Assembly: GCA_039105265.1 (NCBI GenBank)
Contig: JAPFFF010000001.1
Location: forward strand, 310,001 to 374,000
Origin: Tritrichomonas musculus
Lineage: Eukaryota; Parabasalia; Tritrichomonadida; Tritrichomonadidae
Direction of reading: 5' to 3'
DNA: 64,000 nucleotides
The position numbers and the translations under genes were made by a program. A model generated the notes under the pieces. The model did no database searches and was not told the origin of the DNA. It saw nothing but the letters and a program-made list of their open reading frames with translations. Positions 50,434 to 59,091 of this stretch are shown piece by piece (the stretch's first letter is position 1; the number at the start of each line of letters is the position of its first letter).

Positions 50434-52542
50434 ATGAGATACAGGAACGAAAGAGCTCACAATTTGAAATACGAGGTTGGGAATGTCAATGACACATTCC
50501 AGAAGATGCGAAATATCATCAATGTGAATGATGGTACCAGAAGCTTCTCATTTAGAACTGTCGATTGTCATGACCAGCCAGCCCCATTTCACCAAGGCCA
50601 GTACTCACAGATTTCATTAACACATCCCGACCACTTCATTAGCGATATCGACAAAGGCTTCCTCACATTCCACATCAAACTCGATTTGCAATTGAACACC
50701 GATTTGGCCAAATTGCAAGAGATCAATGATCCAAATAACTTCTATAAACTGTTTGTCGGATTTAAGTCCTCGAACCAATTGTTTGACAGGCTCGAGATTC
50801 TCCATAACAATGTCAATGTCGGATATCAGCAAAATGAATGCATTCGCGAGGGCTTCCTATACTCGGTTTTGAAACCAGAGACTGAGAAGATGCGTCGCAG
50901 ATTCGTTCACAGCTTATGGGAGAATATCAGCAATTACAGTCAAACTCATGCTGGTTCATACGTTAATCTCAATAGCTTCAAGGATGGTGGTAAGACCACA
51001 ACTGAATTCGACTTGAATGTACCATTTGATGACTTGCTTGCATTACAGGCATTCGACTTATTCCCCAACGGAATCATTGGTGATTTATCCATTAGATTCC
51101 AAGTCAGTCCAGCTGGTCTTGTTTGGGCTGCCATTGACCCATACACGGTTGCTGAAGCCAAGGCATTCCTGGAAGATAATGATACTGTATCCCCAGAGGA
51201 ACTCGATAAACTCAAACAAATCAAAGCTCATGGACATCTCAAACACCAATTCACTCAAATCGGTAATGAGGCTATCATCCCAGGACCAGGAACACCTTCA
51301 CCATCTCCAACTCCAGGACCTTCACCAGGACCTTCACCATCTCCAACTCCAGGACCTTCACCAGGACCTTCACCATCTCCAGACCCATCTCCTGAAGAAG
51401 AAGATAAGCCAGATCCATCACCAAGTCCAACTCCAGCTCCAATCAAATATAAGCTTAGATACAGAATTGGTGAACAATACAATTTCCAAAGTGATGGTTC
51501 ATATACTTATGATGATATCGCACAGGATCTTGTCATGTATTTCAGCTATACAGCAGATGAGTTTGCTAAATTGGACCTCAAGCCAACTGCCACTGATGAA
51601 GAAATATGTTTAGCCAATCCTGATTACACCAAACCAGCTTTGCAACACAATGATGGTAAGTACTATGTATGGCAAATCGAGAAGACCGTTGCTAAATCTG
51701 CTAACCACATCTTGAGTGAATATCATGGTGCTAGAAAGCAAATCTTGAGTGAAACATATTCATCACAACCAGCAACACTCACTGTTAACCGAATGACCAT
51801 CACTCTCTGTAAGTCCAACATGCAAGGCTATGGTGTTTGTGAAGCCACTCGTGCAAGCATTGAATCCATATTACGTGAAGGCCTAGTAATCCCATCTCAA
51901 AAGGTTGATTACCATGCATTCCCAATTGCAGCTGCCGCTAACGGAATCAAGTCTACATTGAATATCCCATTAATCAATGTCACAAGCATGTCATTGTTGT
52001 TCCCCAAGCATCACAATGATTTGACTGTATTTGAGAATCCGGTTTACCAAAACTGCTTTTTGAATATTGGTGGTAAGAACTTCCCAGATGAGAATGTCAG
52101 TACCATTGGCGCCAGATTCTTCGAAAGCCAATTAACAGCTGGAGACCTCGATGGTATCACACTCCAATGTTCAAAGGAATTCGAAGATAGCTTCACCATG
52201 CCCAAGAACGATGAAAATGGTGTCCGATATCGCAATACATTGAGTGATGCCACATCATTTGTATTCAATGTCCAAACTGAGCGTGCATCTGCTGGATACT
52301 GTTATGATGGCTTAGATGGTGGCAAAGGCAATATCCAAATTCAAGTCAATGGTCAACCAATATTCACTGGTGATAATGATACATATTACAAGATTATCGA
52401 ACCAAGTGGAGCCATTGTTAGACCACCACCTGTCCAACTCTGTTTATGCAGAGACACCTACTTCAAGCTCTCACTTGATGGCCTTGAATATATCGATGAT
52501 GAATCACCAGCTGGCTCACAAGTTGATCCAGAAATGGCATAA
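50434..52542 (+). CDS. Major capsid protein (double jelly-roll), element A
   Basis: The ATG at 50434 (MRYRNERAHNLKYEVGNVND) gives 702 residues. The order of motifs matches the element B MCP: a GQYS/GSYT start, a K-FVGFKSSN-like strand, LEILHNNVNVGYQQNECIRE, and later KVDYHAFPI, VTSMSLLFPKHHNDLTVFENPVYQ and the GGKNFP segment. It has a long insertion (about residues 283-445): a hinge built of PSPSPTPGPSPGP repeats, then an extra domain of about 110 residues. It would form the trimeric hexon-like capsomers. Its place beside the minor capsid gene and near the ATPase supports the call. Confidence 0.8.
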   Translation: MRYRNERAHNLKYEVGNVNDTFQKMRNIINVNDGTRSFSFRTVDCHDQPAPFHQGQYSQISLTHPDHFISDIDKGFLTFHIKLDLQLNTDLAKLQEINDPNNFYKLFVGFKSSNQLFDRLEILHNNVNVGYQQNECIREGFLYSVLKPETEKMRRRFVHSLWENISNYSQTHAGSYVNLNSFKDGGKTTTEFDLNVPFDDLLALQAFDLFPNGIIGDLSIRFQVSPAGLVWAAIDPYTVAEAKAFLEDNDTVSPEELDKLKQIKAHGHLKHQFTQIGNEAIIPGPGTPSPSPTPGPSPGPSPSPTPGPSPGPSPSPDPSPEEEDKPDPSPSPTPAPIKYKLRYRIGEQYNFQSDGSYTYDDIAQDLVMYFSYTADEFAKLDLKPTATDEEICLANPDYTKPALQHNDGKYYVWQIEKTVAKSANHILSEYHGARKQILSETYSSQPATLTVNRMTITLCKSNMQGYGVCEATRASIESILREGLVIPSQKVDYHAFPIAAAANGIKSTLNIPLINVTSMSLLFPKHHNDLTVFENPVYQNCFLNIGGKNFPDENVSTIGARFFESQLTAGDLDGITLQCSKEFEDSFTMPKNDENGVRYRNTLSDATSFVFNVQTERASAGYCYDGLDGGKGNIQIQVNGQPIFTGDNDTYYKIIEPSGAIVRPPPVQLCLCRDTYFKLSLDGLEYIDDESPAGSQVDPEMA

Positions 52543-52584
52543 GAAATATGGCATTAGTGGTAAAAATATTTTTGCACTTTGGAA

Positions 52585-53175
52585 ATGTCTCTCCATAAGG
52601 CTAGAATTCTATCAAGTGAGAATGATGCGAGTGTTAAGCAAGAGCAGAATGTGAATATTAAGATCGCCGCGAATAGACCTCCACCAGTTCAACCGGTATC
52701 ATACCCTCAAGTCCCACAGATGCAACCCGAAATGGGATACACGCAAAATGGTACACAGGATGCAAATTTTACTACAGCCTCGACAACTGGTCCATATCCA
52801 TCAGTTGCTCCAATAAACAGTCCACCGACCGATCGTTCATTAGACCCCGACACTGACGACTTGGGTACCAAAAATAAATTCCTCGAGATATTGCTGAATA
52901 TCTATGAGACCAATCCACTGAGGATGAACAACTACCTAGTGTGTCATAGCAACACGCTGATGGAGCTCATTAAGATACTCACTAAGGCCGACAAGGTTGA
53001 GCTGGTCATCAATGAGGATAGTGGGTGTACTGGTTGTGTTTCAAACTCGAAGTACATGAAAATCGATAAGATATTGGTGTCCAAAAACGGGGTATCCAAT
53101 GAGTTGAAATATGGATATAACCATGTATGGACCGAGCTCATAAGGCACTCGATATCACTCAAAATTTGTATTTAA
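52585..53175 (+). CDS. Conserved Maverick protein with ED-GC motif, 196 residues, element A
   Basis: The ATG at 52585 (MSLHKARILSSENDAS) follows AAATATTTTTGCACTTTGGA. The first 85 residues are Pro/Gln/Thr-rich and probably disordered. The C-terminal ~105 residues are homologous to the element B protein at 29129-29650, with a conserved VELVINEDSGCTGC core and the ending RHSISLKICI. The retained core in two element families suggests an essential role. Four Cys residues could bind metal. It lies between MCP and ATPase, which hints at a virion or packaging role. Confidence 0.6.
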   Translation: MSLHKARILSSENDASVKQEQNVNIKIAANRPPPVQPVSYPQVPQMQPEMGYTQNGTQDANFTTASTTGPYPSVAPINSPPTDRSLDPDTDDLGTKNKFLEILLNIYETNPLRMNNYLVCHSNTLMELIKILTKADKVELVINEDSGCTGCVSNSKYMKIDKILVSKNGVSNELKYGYNHVWTELIRHSISLKICI

Positions 53176-53185
53176 ATTTGCATAA

Positions 53186-53335
53186 ATGTCCAATGCAAGT
53201 GAAATCATTATGAATATATTATTGGGATTGATATTGGTGACCAATGTAGTTGAACTGCTATTACTGGTATCGCTTACAGCTGAAGATGAACCACCTGAGC
53301 TGACCGATGAGCTGAGGCGCACATTATATGCGTAA
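53186..53335 (+). CDS. Small single-pass membrane protein, 49 residues, element A
   Basis: The ORF MSNASEIIMNILLGLILVTN ... RTLYA starts at 53186, only 10 bp after the preceding stop. Residues 7-32 form one hydrophobic membrane-spanning helix, rich in Leu/Ile/Val. A short acidic tail (AEDEPPELTDEL) follows. The start is preceded by TTTGCATAA, the same as for the 34234 gene. A virion membrane or holin-like role is possible; no family is recognised. It fills the only gap between two clear genes on the same strand. Confidence 0.5.
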   Translation: MSNASEIIMNILLGLILVTNVVELLLLVSLTAEDEPPELTDELRRTLYA

Positions 53336-53354
53336 GAGCTTTATTTTTGATTAA

Positions 53355-54314
53355 ATGTTGTATTACAAGCGCCTACAACCAACCCTTTTCGACTATACAT
53401 CTATTGAATTATCAGACAGTTCCAGTGAGGATCCAATTGATTTTGATACATTCGATAGGTACCAGAGGCAGCAACCGGTATCCCAGAGATTTGATGTTGA
53501 CGAGGCTATGAGTGAGGCCTATTCCAAGAATAGGGATAAAATCACGAATGCATCCATAAGGCCAATCGCTAATGGGATCTATGCGTGGTACAATACTTTG
53601 AACATACTGGTAGCATCACAAGGCAAAGGCAAGAGCCATACAGTAATTCGCGATATCATTCAAATGAGTAGACTCAATAATGGGGGCTTTGGGGGAACCC
53701 CTGAGGATTCGCAGAATCCGTTTCACATGATTGTGTATGTGAGTAAGAACGGTATTATAAATGATTCCACATTTGAATCTCAACGCGAGCTCATCAACTT
53801 GCCCATTGAGGTCGTCGCTGATAGTAATGCTGAACGGTATTTGAAGGAGCTCGATTTATGGAAGGAGTTATATAACAAATATAGCTCGGTTGGGAAGACT
53901 ACAGTTGAGGATTCTAAGCTGCAGCAGATGTTTGAGTTCCTCCATATCAACAAACTCGGGAAACCCAATGTACCACTCAACACCATAATCCTGTGCGAGG
54001 ACTTCATTAAGAGTAAGCTATTGAAATCATCATACTTCACAAACTATATCACTCAGTTGCGTCATAAGAACTCAATCGTATACATCAATATCCAGTTCTT
54101 CAAGGGTGTGCCAACCGATTACAAAAATAACTGCACATCATTCTTCATATTCAATGGGTTCTCACGACAGAAACTCAATTACATATATCAGCAGGTGAGC
54201 ATACCTTGCGAATTTGAAGAGTTGTGGCAAAAATATAGGACATTATCTGGACATGATTTCATATTGGTGAACACGGTTGAACATGATATGCAAGTGGTGT
54301 ACTCAAAGGTTTAG
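53355..54314 (+). CDS. A32/FtsK-HerA-type genome packaging ATPase, element A
   Basis: This is a 319-residue protein. Walker A is seen as LVASQGKGKSHTVIRDII near residue 95, Walker B as LNTIILCEDFI near 215, followed by a helix and QLRHKNSIVYINIQFF, the sensor strand typical of A32-like packaging ATPases. The N-terminal 60 residues are acidic. The enzyme would pump the element genome into preformed capsids. It sits downstream of MCP and the small membrane protein on the same strand, forming a morphogenesis block. The start follows TTTATTTTTGATTAA. Confidence 0.75.
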   Translation: MLYYKRLQPTLFDYTSIELSDSSSEDPIDFDTFDRYQRQQPVSQRFDVDEAMSEAYSKNRDKITNASIRPIANGIYAWYNTLNILVASQGKGKSHTVIRDIIQMSRLNNGGFGGTPEDSQNPFHMIVYVSKNGIINDSTFESQRELINLPIEVVADSNAERYLKELDLWKELYNKYSSVGKTTVEDSKLQQMFEFLHINKLGKPNVPLNTIILCEDFIKSKLLKSSYFTNYITQLRHKNSIVYINIQFFKGVPTDYKNNCTSFFIFNGFSRQKLNYIYQQVSIPCEFEELWQKYRTLSGHDFILVNTVEHDMQVVYSKV

Positions 54315-54790
54315 GCAAAATCTGGGTCAGCATCCAATACCAAATCTTGATGCTTGCCGATGAATACATCAGGTTCCACAATATTGTATTTTTCACGAAG
54401 TTTTACAATGAGATCCTTGGTATTTATATTGGTTCTCTCAATCGAGTAGTTGTAATACGGACATTCCTTGAATTCGTGTTTTTCGGTATCCCCATTTACG
54501 AAGAACTCGTGCATGTTGGCACTCAATTTGCGTCTACTATTGGATGTCAATTTGACGTATTCAAGGTTCATCTCCTTGAGCTTGTTAGGGTAGAATCTAA
54601 TGGTTTCAGTATCATTCTGGAGTGATACGTATAGGACCTTTGCGAGGTACAGCGAGTTCTTCAAATTGAATGGTAACTTGTCACATAATATTGCGAAATT
54701 ACATTTTGCAAATCCATCAGGCTTTGGCAATAGGGAAATCAATGTGTTGATGTATTCGTAGACAGTGAAATTGTTTGGGGTGGATTCCAT
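54311..54790 (-). CDS. Hypothetical protein, 159 residues, element A
   Basis: I chose the ATG at 54790 (MESTPNNFTVYEYINTLISL) over an upstream start of weaker composition. The protein is a mixed alpha/beta domain with two Cys near the start and CPYY in the middle, ending in an acidic tail (HQDLVLDADPDFA). It overlaps the end of the ATPase gene by 4 bp in convergent orientation. Nothing is recognised. It is the last unique gene before the right TIR. Confidence 0.5.
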   Translation of the reverse strand: MESTPNNFTVYEYINTLISLLPKPDGFAKCNFAILCDKLPFNLKNSLYLAKVLYVSLQNDTETIRFYPNKLKEMNLEYVKLTSNSRRKLSANMHEFFVNGDTEKHEFKECPYYNYSIERTNINTKDLIVKLREKYNIVEPDVFIGKHQDLVLDADPDFA

Positions 54791-54837
54791 TTGGTGTTGA
54801 TAAAAAATCAATATTCAAATTTAAAAATAGATGATGA

Positions 54838-56775
54838 ATCTCACACCTCACACCTCACACCTCATACCTCATACCTCACCTCAAATTGGTATAGGGGTAC
54901 CCAAGAGGGGGGTCATAAAATTCAATTTAGGTAAATCCTTTAATTGGGAATCCTCATAAGTCCAAAAATAAATTATTCAAGCCTTGCTATAGTATATAAC
55001 TCTCTTACTCTTCTCCCATGCAATGGTCTTAAGCAGGAACTGCGTTCGCAGTTTACCCGATTTTGAGAGTATTACACCTAATCCACGAGGGGTTACATTA
55101 GTGTCGAAGTACGCATTATATTTTTGAGTCAATTCTACTATACATATCTTATCATTTGGGAGACCCTTAATGAAATTGTCCAAGGTCTTCTCCTGAGCAA
55201 TCTCATATACTTCAGCTATAATGGGTGTATGCTGGGGTTCGGCATTTGATTCCTTGGCAGATACCTCAGCTATCTCAGGTTCTTCAACAATGGGTGTAGT
55301 TTGGGATTCAGTATTTGATTCCTTGGCAGATACCTCAGTCAAACTCTGTTTGGGTTCCTTAATGTGTATCATATTCAAGCAGGAAGCAATTTCATTGCCG
55401 AGCGCTAGCGAACTGCGTACTAACTCATTTTCACATATTTTTGCAATGCAATCCTTGATTTCCTTATCGATGATTTTGGATAAATCGTGTAAGATATATT
55501 CATTGAGATTCTTCATGAGTACTCTAGAGTACACAATAACGAGTTCACTAGATGACATTTCAGTTGGGGGATATTGATCAAGTTTATTATCGATTGCATC
55601 AATGATTGTTCCAAGGTATAGATTATAACAAGCATTACTGATTTCCTCGCGCAATTTCACTAGGGAATCATATTTATGTATATCATTTGCGAAATATTCA
55701 TTTGACGCAACTTCAGCGAGTAACTTGGTGAAGCTAGATATTAATCTTTGTGTTAATGAATCGAATAGGTTTATGACCTTGGTAGAGGTTCTATCATAGT
55801 ATACGAATTTAATGGTACCCTCATATGATTTGTCTTTGGGACATAAGGATTTGACCTTATTGACAAACGATTCGAATATGCAACTGAGCAAATTCTGGTT
55901 GAACATATTGATATCCTTTGTGATGATGTCAATAGCATAATCAAGGGGGTGCGTATAACTGTAAATCAAAGTTTTGCGTTTCTTATCGAGCTCATCTTGA
56001 AATTTCATTAGACGTTCGCGATCTCGGTTGATATATGATAACTCCTTCATTAGCAGTGCTCGCTCAGGAGATTCAATGTTTGTATAACAATCAATTTTGG
56101 TATTCATATCTTGGATCCACTCATCGTACTCATCAAGCGAGAGCTCCTTATGTATATAGCACTTGATAGCTGACTCGCGATTATGTTCACGTTGGGATTT
56201 ATTCAATATTTTGTTCATACGAATCTCCAATTCCTTGCAGAAAGAACCTTCATATGAAACTATTTGGGAGTTAGTTGGGACAACGCTCATTTCAAACCAG
56301 ATAAAAAATTAAATTGATTCGAGAATTGCATTATTTTTGGGATTGTCAATTTATGGACCGCAGGTTCTTGAGGCGAAGCCGAAAAGGATTTACCTAAAAT
56401 GGATTTTGAGAGGCCCCTCTTGGGTACCCCTATACCAATTTGAGGTGAGGTATGAGGTATGAGGTGTGAGGTATGATGTGTGACCCCTTAAGTGAACCTC
56501 TTAGTAGTGAGCATGGATAGAATGTATATTCATACTGCATCCTGAGTAGTGATGGATGTTCCGCATGGGGATATTGGGGATATGGAGGGAATACCTGGCA
56601 CATGCAATTTCCTTTAAAAGACCATAGATTCCTTTGATTTGGACTATGACATTTCAGCAAAAATTCAAGGTCTGGAGCTTAATTTTAAATGGTTATGTGA
56701 ATATCAAAATTAGGCTAGATGTGGCTGTTATATTTGAAATTTATCTGGTCCCCATGCGGAACTACCATCACTACT
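54838..56775 (-). repeat. Right terminal inverted repeat of element A
   Basis: It is the inverted match of 31454-33391, ending ...CATCACTACT at 56775. All open frames in it are identical to those of the left copy. The only visible difference is in the GAGGTAT/GAGGTGT satellite at the inner edge. The duplication AACCTG follows directly. Confidence 0.92.
54977..56290 (-). CDS. TIR-borne hypothetical protein, 437 residues, element A (copy 2)
   Basis: This copy is identical in protein sequence to that at 31939-33252 and lies in the right TIR, pointing inward like copy 1. The features are the same: charged helical N-terminal half, duplicated EVSAKESN linker and a winged-helix-like C-terminal segment. 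Being in the TIR, the pair would stay identical through repair or replication between ends. Position suggests an end-linked role, for instance terminal-region binding, but this is inference. Confidence 0.6.
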   Translation of the reverse strand: MSVVPTNSQIVSYEGSFCKELEIRMNKILNKSQREHNRESAIKCYIHKELSLDEYDEWIQDMNTKIDCYTNIESPERALLMKELSYINRDRERLMKFQDELDKKRKTLIYSYTHPLDYAIDIITKDINMFNQNLLSCIFESFVNKVKSLCPKDKSYEGTIKFVYYDRTSTKVINLFDSLTQRLISSFTKLLAEVASNEYFANDIHKYDSLVKLREEISNACYNLYLGTIIDAIDNKLDQYPPTEMSSSELVIVYSRVLMKNLNEYILHDLSKIIDKEIKDCIAKICENELVRSSLALGNEIASCLNMIHIKEPKQSLTEVSAKESNTESQTTPIVEEPEIAEVSAKESNAEPQHTPIIAEVYEIAQEKTLDNFIKGLPNDKICIVELTQKYNAYFDTNVTPRGLGVILSKSGKLRTQFLLKTIAWEKSKRVIYYSKA

Positions 56776-56781
56776 AACCTG
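56776..56781. repeat. Target site duplication of element A, right copy (AACCTG)
   Basis: AACCTG directly follows the right end of element A and matches 31448-31453. Both copies lie in the MCP gene of element B. Confidence 0.9.
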
Positions 56782-58150
56782 TGATATTGGCTAAAGGTTT
56801 ACTTACATTACATAATGAAGCGATAACCTCTTTATTGAAACCGGTTTGTTCACCATTCATATTCATTGCATTTTGACTATATTCAATGAATTCTGGATAT
56901 TCACCATCTGTTCCGAAAGATTTGGCTGGAATATTGCCATAACCGCCACAATTCAATTGGAAATGTTTAAAAAGTGGATTTTTGAAATATGTATGATGAC
57001 GTTGATGAAGAGGGAATAAACAAAAGATAGAATCAACAAATCTTGGAGTGACAGTGACTGTTGTTTTGTCTTGGATTTGTTTTAATGCTTGAGTGCAGGT
57101 GTAAAATGACAATGTTTGAGTTGGAAATGTGAGTGGATGTTGTGGATTTGAATAACGCTGAACCAATTGTTGATAAATTTCATTGTTTATACCAAAACAT
57201 GGAATAATTGATGAGCATTCAGTGATTTCATACTCATAGACTTGGAATTTTCGTAAACCAGAATAAATAGTATATGGTGTTTCTGATGCTAATATTTCAG
57301 CTCCATCTGTCTTTTCTGATGCTTGGCCTGATGAATTAGCTGATGTACTTGAAATCCATATTTTAACATCATCGCCAACAGGTGTGAATTCATTAGTGAT
57401 CGCAGAAAAAGTATATTTAGTTGCAAGAGATGGTTGAGCAAGTAAAGATCTTGATGGTCCACATGGACAACAAAGCATACCAGCACATGAGAAATATAAT
57501 CTTAATTCGAGTTTTCCTGCAAAAGCTGGTAAATATTTTATATTTGATAATGGCAAGAATCTACGCAAATCAATTTTTAAATGAATCGTAAATGTTGCTG
57601 TTAAATCATCTTTTGGCCAATTAATTACTATTCCGCAACGAGTGGCAAAATTATTATTCCATATATCTTTATGTCTTGCCTTTGAGTATACATCTGCTCT
57701 CTTTGTTGTTTCATTCGCACAACATGCAGTTAAGAACGATTCTTCACAACCAAAGTTTTGTGTATATATCGTTATTCCGTTAGCTACTATTTCATATTTT
57801 TCAATAGCATCTCTTGCATCTTTGAATCCAAACCAGATTTTATTGAATGGATAACCGCCAATATCACTCAAATCTGGTATCTTTTCATTTATATTCATTG
57901 TCACTTTTAGATCAGCACGAATAAAACCATTATAGATGTCAGCTGTATTGTGTGTATTTGGAGAAATAATAACACTTGTATATGACCCTTGTTTTATTGG
58001 AGGTGAAGGCGAATATGATGTTTGTGGTTTAATTGAATACTGTTTGTTTGTATCAGAAGTGGCAATACAGCTATCTACAACATCGAAATATGACGCAATT
58101 TGCGAACAAACTTCAGCTGATGTTTTCATATAAACCTCATGATTAATCAT
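56776..58150 (-). pseudogene. 5' part of the element B major capsid protein gene (double jelly-roll), interrupted by A
   Basis: About 455 residues from the ATG at 58150 form most of a double jelly-roll capsid protein. Blocks shared with the element A MCP are PIKQGSYTSVIISPNTHN, FNKIWFGFKDARD, YEIVANGITIYTQNFGCEES, a KDIWNNN helix and FCLFPLHQRHHTYFKNPLFK. It lacks the proline-rich hinge and extra domain seen in the A protein. The gene is interrupted by the insertion of element A, and its end lies at 31147-31453. In the intact family it builds the capsid shell. Confidence 0.8.
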
Positions 58151-58167
58151 TTCTTGAATAAAAAAAG

Positions 58168-58644
58168 TTAATATATATCATCAAAGATTCTGTTTCGTCT
58201 TTGTCTTGGAATTGGTGATTCATAATATTCTTCTTCTTGTATTGGAGGAGGAGGAGGAGGAGCTGGAGTTTTCTTTGAGATTACTTCTTCAATTAATCGT
58301 TTTTGTTCTTTCTTTTCTCTTTTGCGTTTGATTTCATCACCCAGTAATTTGAGTTGATTTAAGATTTCAAGGTTTATCGTTGGATCGATTTCTTGACTTT
58401 TTGTGAGTTTTTTCGACTTTTGTTTTTGCATTTTGGGTTTTTCTTCTTCCTCTTCAAAAACTTCGTTCTCTTCATTTTCTGGAGTTTTCTCTTCTTTTTC
58501 TTCTTCTATTGGTGTTTCTCGCTTTTTAACAATATACTTTCCTTGTTTTCGAGTTGGCAAAAACTCCCAATCTGGATCGTCATGGCCATTTATCCACCTT
58601 TGAATAACCGCTAAACGTTTTGAGCCTGTTAAGTGTTTTGACAT
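58168..58644 (-). CDS. Charged proline-containing protein, 158 residues, element B
   Basis: The N-terminus (KHLTGSKRLAVIQRWINGHD) is helical and basic. The middle is a Glu/Lys-rich low-complexity region, followed by a coiled-coil segment (LNQLKLLGDEIKRKREKKEQ) and a Pro-rich run (TPAPPPPPP). The C-terminus reads SPIPRQRRNRIFDDIY. It lies between MCP and the minor capsid gene on the same strand, so a scaffold or core role is likely. No family is recognised. Confidence 0.5.
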   Translation of the reverse strand: MSKHLTGSKRLAVIQRWINGHDDPDWEFLPTRKQGKYIVKKRETPIEEEKEEKTPENEENEVFEEEEEKPKMQKQKSKKLTKSQEIDPTINLEILNQLKLLGDEIKRKREKKEQKRLIEEVISKKTPAPPPPPPIQEEEYYESPIPRQRRNRIFDDIY

Positions 58645-58673
58645 TTAAAACTCAATAAAATTGACTTTTCTTA

Positions 58674-59072
58674 TTATTCATAATTTGATGAATGTACATG
58701 ATTTATAGGTGCTGGTGCATTATTTGAACTACTCGATTCTGTTTTAGCGGGTTTTGGCATTTTATAGTTTTCATCTCTTCCTTGTGCATGATTATTGATT
58801 TTTGTTAATGCTTCTCTTACGTTGCCTTTTGGAATGTATTTTATTGCTGCATCCGCTACATTTGAGATTTTGTTTCTCATATTATCGCTTAAAAATGCTT
58901 TGCCTAAACTACCCATTGTTTTGCCTATTAATCCTGATTGATTTTTCATTATTCCTGTTGCATTATCCGCTAATTTACCTGCTAATCCTCCTGTTGCTGA
59001 ATTTGCTGCTCCCATTAATAATTGACCTCCAAGGCCAATACTTCTTCTCGCCCATTTTCTAAATAATCCCAT
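58674..59072 (-). CDS. pVI-like minor capsid protein, element B
   Basis: This 132-residue protein starts MGLFRKWARRSIGLGGQLLM, an amphipathic basic helix. A Gly/Ala-rich segment (GAANSATGGLAGKLADNATG), further short helices and a polar tail follow. The pattern matches Polinton minor capsid proteins related to adenovirus pVI and parallels the element A protein at 50135-50386. It lies beside the ATPase and MCP genes. The likely role is to link capsid and genome and perturb membranes during entry. The call is by composition and context. Confidence 0.6.
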   Translation of the reverse strand: MGLFRKWARRSIGLGGQLLMGAANSATGGLAGKLADNATGIMKNQSGLIGKTMGSLGKAFLSDNMRNKISNVADAAIKYIPKGNVREALTKINNHAQGRDENYKMPKPAKTESSSSNNAPAPINHVHSSNYE

Positions 59073-59091
59073 TTAAAATTCAATAAAACGT

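Larger units (their letters stand above)
31454..56775. mobile_element. Element A: complete-length Maverick/Polinton inserted in element B
   Basis: The element is 25,322 bp long and bounded by inverted repeats of about 1.94 kb that start AGTAGTGATGG and look identical over their length, except in a short satellite at the inner edge. A 6-bp duplication flanks it. It carries PolB, integrase, ATPase, MCP, minor capsid protein, a phage-fibre-like gene, a KilA-N-type gene and about ten unknown genes. No cysteine protease or SF3 helicase is recognised. Identical TIRs and a perfect duplication mean a very recent insertion. It looks nearly whole, with about two breaks, both in PolB. Confidence 0.9.

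Noticed and set aside
31454-56775. The identical 437-codon genes as an assembly artefact
   Set aside because: The copies are inverted, symmetric about the element and bounded by a perfect 6-bp duplication inside an interrupted gene, which fits real TIRs.
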